Part shown: piece after piece, positions 16,780-24,042 of the stretch
Layout: every line of letters begins with the position of its first letter
How positions within the stretch are numbered: position 1 is the first letter of the stretch
Source: an uncultured Chryseobacterium sp.
GTDB lineage: Bacteria; Bacteroidota; Bacteroidia; Flavobacteriales; Weeksellaceae
Assembly: GCA_913776245.1 (NCBI GenBank)
Contig: CAJYLO010000007.1
Location: forward strand, 124,001-188,000
Direction of reading: 5' to 3'
DNA length: 64,000 nucleotides
Translations under genes and position numbers: made by a program
Notes under the pieces: model-generated
Seen by the model: only the letters and a program-made list of their open reading frames with translations
The model's database searches: none
Told to the model about the DNA's origin: nothing

Positions 16780-17025
16780 TTAATCCTTTATAATTTTATA
16801 CCTAAAACTAATTAATCCTGAGGTAAGCAGCAAGCAGATAATGATGACGATTTTAAGTGATTGAATGAATTCACATAAGTTGTTTCCTGTAATTCTTGAT
16901 ATGCATTCTTTCGGATGATCTGTTTCGTGTGTCAGTCTGACTTCTGTATTGATAATCCAGATAATGGACACCAAAATAACCAAAATCAGGACACTGATGA
17001 TGGTTTGGTAAACCTCTTTTCTCAT
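16780..17025 (-). CDS. Small two-helix membrane protein of unknown function
   Basis: Eighty-one residues with a hydrophobic helix at about 8-25 (IISVLILVILVSIIWII) and another at about 58-73 (IVIIICLLLTSGLISF), joined by a polar loop containing two cysteines (PKECISRITGNNLCEF). I do not recognise the family. It is transcribed toward the toxin gene, ending seven bases from it, and starts 23 bases downstream of the flavin reductase gene in the same direction, so it may be cotranscribed with it. Confidence 0.6.
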   Translation of the reverse strand: MRKEVYQTIISVLILVILVSIIWIINTEVRLTHETDHPKECISRITGNNLCEFIQSLKIVIIICLLLTSGLISFRYKIIKD

Positions 17026-17048
17026 AGTTTAGTTTTTGGTTGAGTTTT

Positions 17049-17870
17049 TTAAAGTTTTAAAATTCCCCAGGCTTTTTCGATTTCATTATTTTTTAAAAAC
17101 TGTTGTGCAGATAAATGTACATCTTTTTCCCCTGAAAAATCTCCTTTTGGTAAGATTTCAATATTTGCGAGCATTCCCAGATCGTTGCCGGTGAAAATAT
17201 CACTTTGCTTGATTACATCAGGAAGCTGGTCATAGCCAATTCCTTTTGTGACTAATGGTTTTGGAACTTCAAAAAGGTTATTTCCATTGTTTCTGGAATA
17301 AAAATTACTTCCCAATCTTGCTACCAAATCCAACTGCTTCTGGTCAAGATTTCCAGCTTCATCCAGATATTTTTCATTGATATGAATTTTGATAATTTCC
17401 GCAATCACCAGATTTCCGGCGCCGCCCATTTCGCCAAGGGATTTAATTTCCAAAACCTTACATTCAAAATTTACCGGAGATTCTGCAATCAAAGGTGGTT
17501 TTACGAAATCGGCAGGTTTCATTGTCAATCCGGATTTGATGAACTCATTCACGCCGTCTTCATACTCAGTACTTGCCAGAGAAACCTGTTGCACCATATC
17601 GAAATTCACATTTCCAATCACCAATTCCGGAACTTCTTGCAGGTTTTCCAAAGTATGTTTTGTGGTATTATCACGCACTCTTCTGGACGGTGAAATAATC
17701 ACAATCGGCGGAACCGTACTGAACATATTGAAAAAACTGAAAGGTGAAAGATTAATTTCTCCTTTTTTATTAAGGGTACTTGCCAAAGCAATCGGTCTTG
17801 GCGCAATGGCGGTTTGCATTACTTGTTGCAATTGAACTGCGGAAATATCGGAAGGAATTATTGTTTTCAT
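17049..17870 (-). CDS. Flavin reductase family protein (FMN-binding split barrel)
   Basis: The 273-residue protein contains the flavin-reductase-like core: AIAPRPIALASTLNKKGEINLSPFSFFNMFS near residue 22, then VIISPSRR, GAGNLVIAEIIKIHINE and LARLGSNFYSR. These bind FMN in a split beta-barrel. Proteins of this type often sit with aromatic degradation genes in Flavobacteriia, and here it lies upstream in the map of fumarylacetoacetase on the same strand. It may supply reduced flavin or act directly on a catabolic intermediate. The ATG at 17868-17870 is used; the TTG four codons upstream is not. Confidence 0.85.
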   Translation of the reverse strand: MKTIIPSDISAVQLQQVMQTAIAPRPIALASTLNKKGEINLSPFSFFNMFSTVPPIVIISPSRRVRDNTTKHTLENLQEVPELVIGNVNFDMVQQVSLASTEYEDGVNEFIKSGLTMKPADFVKPPLIAESPVNFECKVLEIKSLGEMGGAGNLVIAEIIKIHINEKYLDEAGNLDQKQLDLVARLGSNFYSRNNGNNLFEVPKPLVTKGIGYDQLPDVIKQSDIFTGNDLGMLANIEILPKGDFSGEKDVHLSAQQFLKNNEIEKAWGILKL

Positions 17871-17878
17871 TGCTTTTA

Positions 17879-17902
17879 ACACTTAAGTCACTTTAGAGTT
17901 TT
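17879..17902. repeat. Repeat arm, family G (CACTTAAGTCACTTT type)
   Basis: ACACTTAAGTCACTTTAGAG lies immediately before the flavin reductase gene. The same sequence recurs at 18384 in direct orientation and at 18441-18464 inverted, so copies bracket the GxxExxY gene. Confidence 0.65.
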
Positions 17903-17952
17903 AATTTGTTTCCGTTTAAGAACAGTTAAAATGTGAAAATCTTCGATTTTAT

Positions 17953-18366
17953 TTATTCTTTTGGAAGACTTTGAAAAGATTTTGATGCAAAAGTTTCATA
18001 ACCTTCGTGGTAAATATTGTTTACATTAAAATTAATTAAAATCGAACGATGCGCTTTCAGCAGGTTCATATAATTCATTGTTTGGGCTTTATGAATATTG
18101 TGTAAATCAGTCACAGATTTTAATTCTAAAACTATTAAATCCTCGATAAAAAAGTCGCATTTCAATTTGCAATTAATATTCTCACCTTTATATAAAAACG
18201 GAATTTGAAGTTCACTTTTAAAATTTAATCCTAATATTTTAAATTCCTTTTCCAAGCATTGATGATAAACTTCTTCATACAAACCAGGACCAGCCAGCTT
18301 ATGAACTTCAATACAAGCACCAACAATTTTATAGGCTAAATCATTTAATTTCTTTTGTGTAATCAT
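17953..18366 (-). CDS. GxxExxY family protein
   Basis: The 137-residue protein carries the signature GPGLYEEVYHQCL (G-x-x-E-x-x-Y) and the segments CDFFIEDLIVLELKSVTDL and INFNV. The DFFIEDLIVLELK motif resembles a PD-(D/E)xK nuclease core, but activity is unproven for the family. The ATG at 18364-18366 is preferred to a GTG seven codons upstream that lies in repeat sequence. The gene is flanked on both sides by family G repeat arms and interrupts a tyrosine catabolism block, consistent with a small mobile or recombining cassette. Confidence 0.88.
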   Translation of the reverse strand: MITQKKLNDLAYKIVGACIEVHKLAGPGLYEEVYHQCLEKEFKILGLNFKSELQIPFLYKGENINCKLKCDFFIEDLIVLELKSVTDLHNIHKAQTMNYMNLLKAHRSILINFNVNNIYHEGYETFASKSFQSLPKE

Positions 18367-18382
18367 TTGTGTTATTTTTCTT

Positions 18383-18464
18383 GACACTTAAGTCACTTTT
18401 GATTTTCTGCTAAAGTGAACTTATCTTTACAGAATTAATTTACTCTAAAGTAACTTAAGTGTTT
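18383..18464. repeat. Inverted repeat, family G, complete copy
   Basis: The left arm GACACTTAAGTCACTTTTGA and the right arm ACTCTAAAGTAACTTAAGTG are imperfect inverted copies about 40 bases apart. It fills the gap between the GxxExxY and fumarylacetoacetase genes. Confidence 0.7.
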
Positions 18465-18480
18465 AAATACAATCAGAATC

Positions 18481-19734
18481 TTAAAATGGAATTGCCGGCA
18501 AAATCTTCCCAGTTACTTCACCAAAGCCAACACGGATTCCGTCTTTTTCTGACCAGGCTTTCATTGTAATGGTATCGCCGTCTTCTATAAATTTTCTTTC
18601 GATGCCGTTTTTGAGTTGCAATGGTTTTGTTCCTCTCCAGGTTAATTCCAGCATAGAACCATAGGATTTTTCATCTTCCCCCGAAATTGTTCCGCTGGCA
18701 TAAACATCACCAACTTCTACATTACAACCATTCACAGTATGATGCGCCAATTGCTGACACATATTCCAATACATGAATTTGTAATTGCTTTCGGAAATGA
18801 GATTTTCTTCAGAATTTTCCGGTTTCAGGTAAACCTGAAGATTGATGTCATAATTTTTATCCCCTTCGAAATTCAAATAATCCAAAACTTCTGGTTCTTG
18901 CTTCGGAGATTGGGTTTTAAATGGTTGCAAAGCTTCCAAAGTCACAATCCAAGGCGAAATCGATGAACCAAAATTTTTACCTAAAAATGGACCAAGCGGA
19001 ACATATTCCCAGCTCTGGATATCTCTGGCAGACCAATCATTGAAAATCGTCATCCCGAAAATAGCATCTTCTGCTTCAGCTACAGAAATTCTCTCGCCCA
19101 AATCGGTGTTTTTATTGACCACAAAAGCCATTTCCAATTCGAAATCCAATTGTCTTGAAGGACTGAAAATCGGTTTGTCCGAGTCTGCTGGTTTGATCTG
19201 CCCGCAAGGTCTGTTGATATCGATTCCTGATAAAACAATGGAAGAAGCACGTCCGTGATAGCCAACAGGTAAATGTTTCCAGTTCGGCAACAAGGCATTC
19301 GCAGGATCGCGGAACATCATCCCGACGTTGGTGGCGTGCTGAATGCTGCTGTAAAAATCAGTATAATTGGGGATGTGTAAAGGCATCATCATCTGGATTT
19401 CATCCAGATTGTAGAAACATTCTTCCCAAGCTCTCTCGTCTTTTGATAACAAAGAACCTTCCAACAAAAGTTCCTGGATCTTTAACCGGACTTTGTTAGT
19501 TACAGGTTTTCCAAGCTCGATAAATTCATTGATGGTGTAGGCTTCGAAAACATTTTCTTGCAAACCTTCCAAATCGTCGAAGTAACCGAGGTCAAACAAT
19601 GTTGCCAAATCGATCACGATGTCGCCGATTCTCGTTGCGCAGGCAATGTATTCTCTGTTGAAAACGGCTACGCCAAACGGAATATTATGAATTGAAAAAT
19701 CAGAGTCAGAATTATAATTGATGAAAGATTTCAT
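18481..19734 (-). CDS. fahA: Fumarylacetoacetase
   Basis: The 417-residue enzyme performs the last step of tyrosine breakdown, splitting fumarylacetoacetate into fumarate and acetoacetate. Recognisable blocks are the N-terminal FGVAVFNREYIACATRIGD, the active-site region HATNVGMMFRDPANALLPNWKHLPVGYHGRASS, the metal-binding DFELEMAFVVNK, IFGMTIFNDWSARDIQSWEY, and ASGTISGEDEKSYGSMLELTW. Length is normal. It is followed in the same direction by repeat and GxxExxY sequence, and preceded by hppD with an 83-base gap, so the two catabolic genes probably share the promoter before hppD. Confidence 0.95.
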   Translation of the reverse strand: MKSFINYNSDSDFSIHNIPFGVAVFNREYIACATRIGDIVIDLATLFDLGYFDDLEGLQENVFEAYTINEFIELGKPVTNKVRLKIQELLLEGSLLSKDERAWEECFYNLDEIQMMMPLHIPNYTDFYSSIQHATNVGMMFRDPANALLPNWKHLPVGYHGRASSIVLSGIDINRPCGQIKPADSDKPIFSPSRQLDFELEMAFVVNKNTDLGERISVAEAEDAIFGMTIFNDWSARDIQSWEYVPLGPFLGKNFGSSISPWIVTLEALQPFKTQSPKQEPEVLDYLNFEGDKNYDINLQVYLKPENSEENLISESNYKFMYWNMCQQLAHHTVNGCNVEVGDVYASGTISGEDEKSYGSMLELTWRGTKPLQLKNGIERKFIEDGDTITMKAWSEKDGIRVGFGEVTGKILPAIPF

Positions 19735-19817
19735 TTTTTGATTTTAGAATTAGATTAAAAAATTAAAGCATTAAAAATAATGCTTTAATTATAAAAATAT
19801 AAGAAAATAAAATTTGG

Positions 19818-20948
19818 TTAAAGGTTTCCTCTTTTAGCCTGCTCTCTTTCCAAAGCTTCGAAAAGTGCTTTGAAATTGCCTGCTCCAAAGCTTTGAGCGC
19901 CGTGTCTTTCAATAATTTCGTAGAAAAGAGTAGGGCGGTCTTCTACAGGCTTTGTAAAGATCTGAAGCAGATACCCTTCTTCATCACAATCTACCAGAAT
20001 CCCGAGATCCTGAAGTTTTTTGATATCTTCATCAATGTTCCCGACTCTGTCCGGAATCATTTCGTAATAAGCTTCCGGTGGTGGAGAAAGAAATTCGACA
20101 CCTCTGTTTTTTAATTCCGTAACTGTTTTTACAATATCTTTTGTGGCAACTGCAATATGCTGAACGCCTTCACCTTCGTAAAAATCAAGATATTCCTCAA
20201 CCTGGGATTTTTTCTTGCCTTCTGCTGGTTCGTTAATAGGGAATTTTGCGTAACCGTTTCCGTTGGACATAACTTTGGACATCAGGGCAGAATATTCTGT
20301 ATTAATCTGCTTGTCATCAAATGAAAGGATATTCACGAAGCCCATCACTTTTTCGTACCATTCCACAGTCGGGATCATTCTGTCCCAGCCTACATTTCCG
20401 ACACAATGGTCTACGTAAAGCAATCCGACATCAGAAGGATTATAGTCACTTTCCCATTTTTCATAGCCGGGCATAAACAGGCCGTTATAATTTTTGCGTT
20501 CTATGAACATATGAACGGTTTCACCATATGTATAGATGCCGGACATTCTTACTTCTCCGTTTTCGTCAGCCAAGGTTGTAGGTTCAAGATAAGGTTTGCC
20601 ACCACGTTTGGTCGTTTCTTCAAAAGCTTTATAGGCATCATCTACCCAAAGTGCAAGGATCTTAACGCCGTCTCCATGTTTTCTCTGGTGTTCGCAGATA
20701 ACAGAATCGGATTTCAGGCCGGAAGTAAGCACTAAGCGTATTTTTCCCTGTTGCAATACATAAGAAGCGCGGTCGCGGACACCTGTTTCCGGACCGGCAT
20801 AAGCCAATGACTGAAAACCAAATGCGGTTTTGTAAAAATGAGCGGCCTGCTTGGCATTCCCGACATAAAATTCTATGAAATCTGTTCCGTTGATCGGAAG
20901 AAAATTCTCTGCCTGTGCGATTTTTTCGGCAAAAGTGAGTGTTGACAT
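19818..20948 (-). CDS. hppD: 4-hydroxyphenylpyruvate dioxygenase
   Basis: The 376-residue non-haem iron dioxygenase converts 4-hydroxyphenylpyruvate to homogentisate. It has two VOC repeats: an N-terminal FIEFYVGNAKQAAHFYKTAFGF and the catalytic C-terminal half with VDHCVGNV, GVQHIAVATKDI and the final YLLQIFTKPVEDRPTLFYEIIER. Two His and one Glu in those blocks form the iron site. The C-terminal FGAGNFKALFEALERE is diagnostic. The gene heads a likely hppD-fahA transcript; a perfect 22-bp TetR-type palindrome overlaps its predicted promoter. Confidence 0.96.
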   Translation of the reverse strand: MSTLTFAEKIAQAENFLPINGTDFIEFYVGNAKQAAHFYKTAFGFQSLAYAGPETGVRDRASYVLQQGKIRLVLTSGLKSDSVICEHQRKHGDGVKILALWVDDAYKAFEETTKRGGKPYLEPTTLADENGEVRMSGIYTYGETVHMFIERKNYNGLFMPGYEKWESDYNPSDVGLLYVDHCVGNVGWDRMIPTVEWYEKVMGFVNILSFDDKQINTEYSALMSKVMSNGNGYAKFPINEPAEGKKKSQVEEYLDFYEGEGVQHIAVATKDIVKTVTELKNRGVEFLSPPPEAYYEMIPDRVGNIDEDIKKLQDLGILVDCDEEGYLLQIFTKPVEDRPTLFYEIIERHGAQSFGAGNFKALFEALEREQAKRGNL

Positions 20949-20979
20949 TTTACTTTTTTACTTTATTGATTGACTGTTG

Positions 20980-20987
20980 CCAAGATA
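20980..20987 (-). promoter_or_regulatory. Predicted promoter element of hppD
   Basis: On the minus strand TATCTTGG matches TAnnTTTG at seven of eight positions, about 32 bases before the hppD ATG. The start point would fall near 20973. Confidence 0.4.
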
Positions 20988-21002
20988 AGAATTTTTAATC
21001 AA

Positions 21003-21024
21003 TAAACTAACGGCCGTTAGTTTA
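21003..21024. promoter_or_regulatory. TetR-type operator palindrome before hppD
   Basis: A perfect 22-bp palindrome with arms TAAACTAACGG and CCGTTAGTTTA and no spacer. The size and the central CTAACGGCCGTTAG are typical of TetR-family operators. It covers the -33 area of the predicted hppD promoter, so binding would block transcription. No TetR gene is present in the window. Confidence 0.7.
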
Positions 21025-21239
21025 CTTTTCATCGGATAATTATTGAGATGAAAAAACCAGGAAATAAGTTTGTATTTATTTAAGCATCAGTAATTTATTA
21101 AACTTAGTTACGGTTGTGTATTTCTTAATTAAACGTGAGTTTATTTCAATATTATTTATTATTATAAATAAATTTTTATCAAATAAATAATAAGTATTTT
21201 TAAGTATACTTAAGTTTCACTTGTAGAAAATTGTTATGC

Positions 21240-21321
21240 TACATTTGTATTAGAAATTCACAAAGATTCTAAAAACATAAATGTTTAAACAAATGATGAA
21301 GCCGTATTTACGGCTTTTTTT
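21240..21321 (+). ncRNA. Putative short transcript with own promoter and terminator
   Basis: TACATTTG at 21240-21247 (TAnnTTTG) with TTG at 21221-21223 forms a good promoter, and GCCGTA-TT-TACGGC followed by seven T residues at 21301-21321 a terminator. The RNA would be about 65 bases long. It could be a small RNA or could express an 18-residue peptide from the ATG at 21281 (MFKQMMKPYLRLFFYLIV), although that frame reads through the terminator. It converges on the gene ending at 21308. Confidence 0.45.
21299..21321 (+). terminator. Terminator of the short transcript
   Basis: AAGCCGTATTTACGGCTT followed by a T run. The U tract is on the plus strand only; the hairpin overlaps the stop codon of the minus-strand gene. 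Confidence 0.65.
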
Positions 21322-22147
21322 CTATCTCATTGTTTAGTAAGCCGGAATTAGGATTGTAATTATCCCATATTTTCCATTCCTTGTTGATTTTTTTGATGAA
21401 GTAGATTTGGGTGTTTAGCTCATTCACAAGGTATTCTTCATCCGTGTCTTCCACGATGAAGACCAGATTCCAGAACTCCTGGGTCTTCACCACTATTTCA
21501 TCTGGTTTTTCTGAAATGATATCCAGATCAAAAATTTCAAAATTGGAACGGTTATTTTTTGTTAGCAGCTTTAGTCTTTTTTCACAGAGTTCCGTACTGT
21601 AATTCTTTATTCTTTCCCGGAAAGGGGCTTCTGCAAAAATCAAATCATCAAATAGCTCAAGTTTCAATTCCGGAAAATATTGAAAAAATTCAAAATTTGT
21701 TTTACAATAATTGTAGACTATTTCTTCAGAAAATTCCTTTTCCGAATTGCTTTCTTCAAAATTTTCTCTTTCTTTAGTACTGGTTACAAAAGTATTGAGA
21801 TCCTTAAATCCGAGGAATATGCACAGCTTGTCCAGTGTCTTCAGAAAACGAAGATCATTATGGGTTTTGTAATCGTAATCGCTTTCGAAAAAGCGTTGCA
21901 ATGTGATGTGGGATATACTCGTACCCAGTTCAAATTTCCGTTCATTCTGGAGCTCTTCCCTTTTGGAAAGCTCATCTTTTATGATTTCTGACAGGATAAT
22001 ATAATGGCTTCTTTTCCACGGATTCGAATTTCCTAATATTGAGTTCCGGACGGCCGGGCTTGTTTTTAATTCTTCCTTTATTAAATTATATATAGATTTC
22101 AATTCATCATTTTTTTTCAATCCAATCAAATATACAATAATGCACAT
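21308..22147 (-). CDS. Hypothetical protein, possible regulator
   Basis: A 279-residue soluble, acidic protein that I do not recognise as a named family. Residues about 85-125 (LGTSISHITLQRFFESDYDYKTHNDLRFLKTLDKLCIFLGF) look like a helix-turn-helix-like segment often seen in Flavobacteriia proteins of unknown function, where a short DNA-binding-like region is followed by a variable sensor part. The C-terminal half contains EEFSEEIVYNYC and a beta-rich end (TQIYFIKKINKEWKIWDNYNP) resembling an NTF2/SnoaL-like sensor, but this is only an impression. It stands alone between the tyrosine catabolic genes and the CoA-transferase. Confidence 0.65.
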   Translation of the reverse strand: MCIIVYLIGLKKNDELKSIYNLIKEELKTSPAVRNSILGNSNPWKRSHYIILSEIIKDELSKREELQNERKFELGTSISHITLQRFFESDYDYKTHNDLRFLKTLDKLCIFLGFKDLNTFVTSTKERENFEESNSEKEFSEEIVYNYCKTNFEFFQYFPELKLELFDDLIFAEAPFRERIKNYSTELCEKRLKLLTKNNRSNFEIFDLDIISEKPDEIVVKTQEFWNLVFIVEDTDEEYLVNELNTQIYFIKKINKEWKIWDNYNPNSGLLNNEIEKKP

Positions 22148-22261
22148 AGAATTTAGATAAGGATTTTGTTAAAAAAGCTTAAAAAAACAGCTAAAATAAA
22201 ACCGTTGAATTATAAATTTTAACATTTAATATTCAACGGGTATTTTATTATAAATTTCTTT

Positions 22262-23533
22262 TTATCTGAATCTTTCAAATGCGGCTTTATCCAGCATCTC
22301 CCGGTCATCGGGATGAGAAATTTCTATCAAAGCTTTTGCGCGCTGTCTGAGATTTTTCCCGTACAGATAAGCAGTTCCAAATTCCGTAACTACGTAATGA
22401 ATATGACCTCTGGTTGTTACAACGCCTGCACCCTGTTTCAGAAAAGGGACAATTCTCGGTACGCCTTTCTTAGTTCTGGATGATATTGCCATAATCGGTT
22501 TTCCACCTTCGCTTAGCGCAGCACCACGCATAAAATCCATTTGGCCGCCAATCCCGCTGAACTGATATGTCCCGATGGAATCTGCACAAACTTGTCCTGT
22601 CAAATCAATCTCAATGGCAGAATTGATGGCGTGCATCTTTTTGTTTTTCATAATGTTAATCGGGAAATTAACGTGCTGCACATCCATAAAGGCAATTGCA
22701 GGATTATCATCCACAAAATCATACAAACGTCTTGTGCCAAAGCAGAAACTCGTAATCGTCCTATTGGTGTGTGTGCCTTTATATTTGTTATTAATGACGT
22801 CATTGAGAATTAAATCGATAACACCGTCGCTCAGCATTTCGGTATGAACGCCTAAGTCTTTATGATTATTAAGACACTTCAGAACCGCATCCGGGATGGT
22901 TCCGATTCCCATTTGTATAGTTGCTTTGTCATCAATTAGTTCCGCAACGTGCTTCCCGATAAGCATTTCTTCTGCTCCTACTTTTGCACCGTAATCAATG
23001 GTTAGCAATTCTTCCTCACTCCAGACAGCTTTTGCGATCCGGCTGAAGTGAATCATACCGTCACCGTGTGTTCTCGGCATTTTTGGGTTAACAATTGCAA
23101 TAATTATCTTTGCTGTGTCAATCGCACTTCTGGCAATATCAACAGAAGTTCCCAAGGTGCAATAGCCGTGATTATCCGGAGGGGAAACTGTAATCATAGC
23201 AACGTCCAACGGCAGGATTTCGTTTTTGAAAAGTATCGGTATTTCGCTGAGGAAAATCGGGACAAAATCACCGTTTTCCGAGTTTACCGCCTCACGTACA
23301 GGTGCAGATGTAAAGAGGGAATTGATATAAAAACTGTCCTTATATTGAGGTTTTGCAATTTCGACATTTCCTTGCTGGGTAATAGAAACCATCTCCACAT
23401 TTTTGAGTCTGCCGGACTGTTTTGCAAGCTCGTCATAAAAAAGGTTAGGTGTGCAGGCACTTCCGTGACCGAATATCCTGTCGCCACTTTTTATTACAGA
23501 AACCGCTTCTTCTACCGAAACATAATTAAACAT
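22262..23533 (-). CDS. Acetyl-CoA hydrolase/transferase family protein (acyl-CoA:carboxylate CoA-transferase)
   Basis: The 423-residue protein, from the ATG at 23531-23533, has the two-domain CoA-transferase fold. Motifs include GDRIFGHGSACTP, MITVSPPDNHGYCTLGTSVD, VQMGIGTIPDA-type QMGIGTIPDAVL, and GQVCADSIGTYQFSGIGGQMDFMRGA. The catalytic Glu is expected in HTEMLSDGVIDL or nearby. Enzymes of this class move CoA between acetyl-CoA and a short acid such as 4-hydroxybutyrate, succinate or acetate. With tyrosine catabolism nearby, a role in activating acetoacetate-derived acids is possible but unproven. A TTG three codons upstream is rejected as the start. Confidence 0.9.
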   Translation of the reverse strand: MFNYVSVEEAVSVIKSGDRIFGHGSACTPNLFYDELAKQSGRLKNVEMVSITQQGNVEIAKPQYKDSFYINSLFTSAPVREAVNSENGDFVPIFLSEIPILFKNEILPLDVAMITVSPPDNHGYCTLGTSVDIARSAIDTAKIIIAIVNPKMPRTHGDGMIHFSRIAKAVWSEEELLTIDYGAKVGAEEMLIGKHVAELIDDKATIQMGIGTIPDAVLKCLNNHKDLGVHTEMLSDGVIDLILNDVINNKYKGTHTNRTITSFCFGTRRLYDFVDDNPAIAFMDVQHVNFPINIMKNKKMHAINSAIEIDLTGQVCADSIGTYQFSGIGGQMDFMRGAALSEGGKPIMAISSRTKKGVPRIVPFLKQGAGVVTTRGHIHYVVTEFGTAYLYGKNLRQRAKALIEISHPDDREMLDKAAFERFR

Positions 23534-23565
23534 AGCTTTCAATTTTTTTCAAAATTAATTATTAT

Positions 23566-23592
23566 TGATAAGAGTATTGATGAGTCTTATCA
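23566..23592. promoter_or_regulatory. Inverted repeat upstream of the CoA-transferase gene
   Basis: TGATAAGA and TCTTATCA are perfect 8-bp arms separated by 11 bases, about 33 bases before the start codon. This could be an operator; the regulator is unknown. Confidence 0.4.
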
Positions 23593-23709
23593 GTTACCAT
23601 GGAATTTGTTAACCAAAATGATAAAAATCAGAATTTTCTTTGACAATTCAAAAATAATATTTTACTTTGTAATTCAAAGTTCTTTATAATAATTAAAAAT
23701 TCAGAAATT

Positions 23710-24000
23710 ATGATGACACAATCTCAAAGAAGTACTTTACTCTACTCAATTCCATTTGTAATATTAAGCATTCCACTCATTGCGATGCAGTTTACCAAAG
23801 AAGTCAATTGGACTGTCTCTGATTTTCTCGTAATGGGAATACTTTTATTTGCAACAGTTTTCACGATCGATTTTGTTTTGAAGAAATTCAAGACTTTAAA
23901 ATCCAGACTGATTTTGATCTTCGCTATAGTGACTTTATTAGTCTTAGTTTGGGCAGAATTGGCGGTTGGAATTTTCGGAAGTCCTTTGGCAGGAAGTTAA
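23710..24000 (+). CDS. Small membrane protein, three predicted helices
   Basis: Ninety-six residues with helices at about 10-26 (LLYSIPFVILSIPLIAM), 39-58 (FLVMGILLFATVFTIDFVL) and 69-90 (LILIFAIVTLLVLVWAELAVGIF). I know it only as a hypothetical membrane protein found in Flavobacteriia. A second ATG directly follows the first. It ends at a strong bidirectional hairpin shared with the convergent hmgA gene. Confidence 0.75.
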   Translation: MMTQSQRSTLLYSIPFVILSIPLIAMQFTKEVNWTVSDFLVMGILLFATVFTIDFVLKKFKTLKSRLILIFAIVTLLVLVWAELAVGIFGSPLAGS

Positions 24001-24001
24001 A

Positions 24002-24042
24002 AATAAAATAAAAGCTAACAGAATGTTAGCTTTTATTTTATT
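24002..24042. terminator. Bidirectional terminator between convergent genes
   Basis: Perfect 19-bp arms (AATAAAATAAAAGCTAACA and its complement) around a GAA loop. It overlaps the last codons of hmgA and can serve both strands. Confidence 0.85.

Noticed and set aside
23048..23689. 213-codon plus-strand open frame over the CoA-transferase gene
   Set aside because: It lies mostly opposite conserved CoA-transferase codons and extends into the AT-rich upstream gap; the product has no plausible domain.
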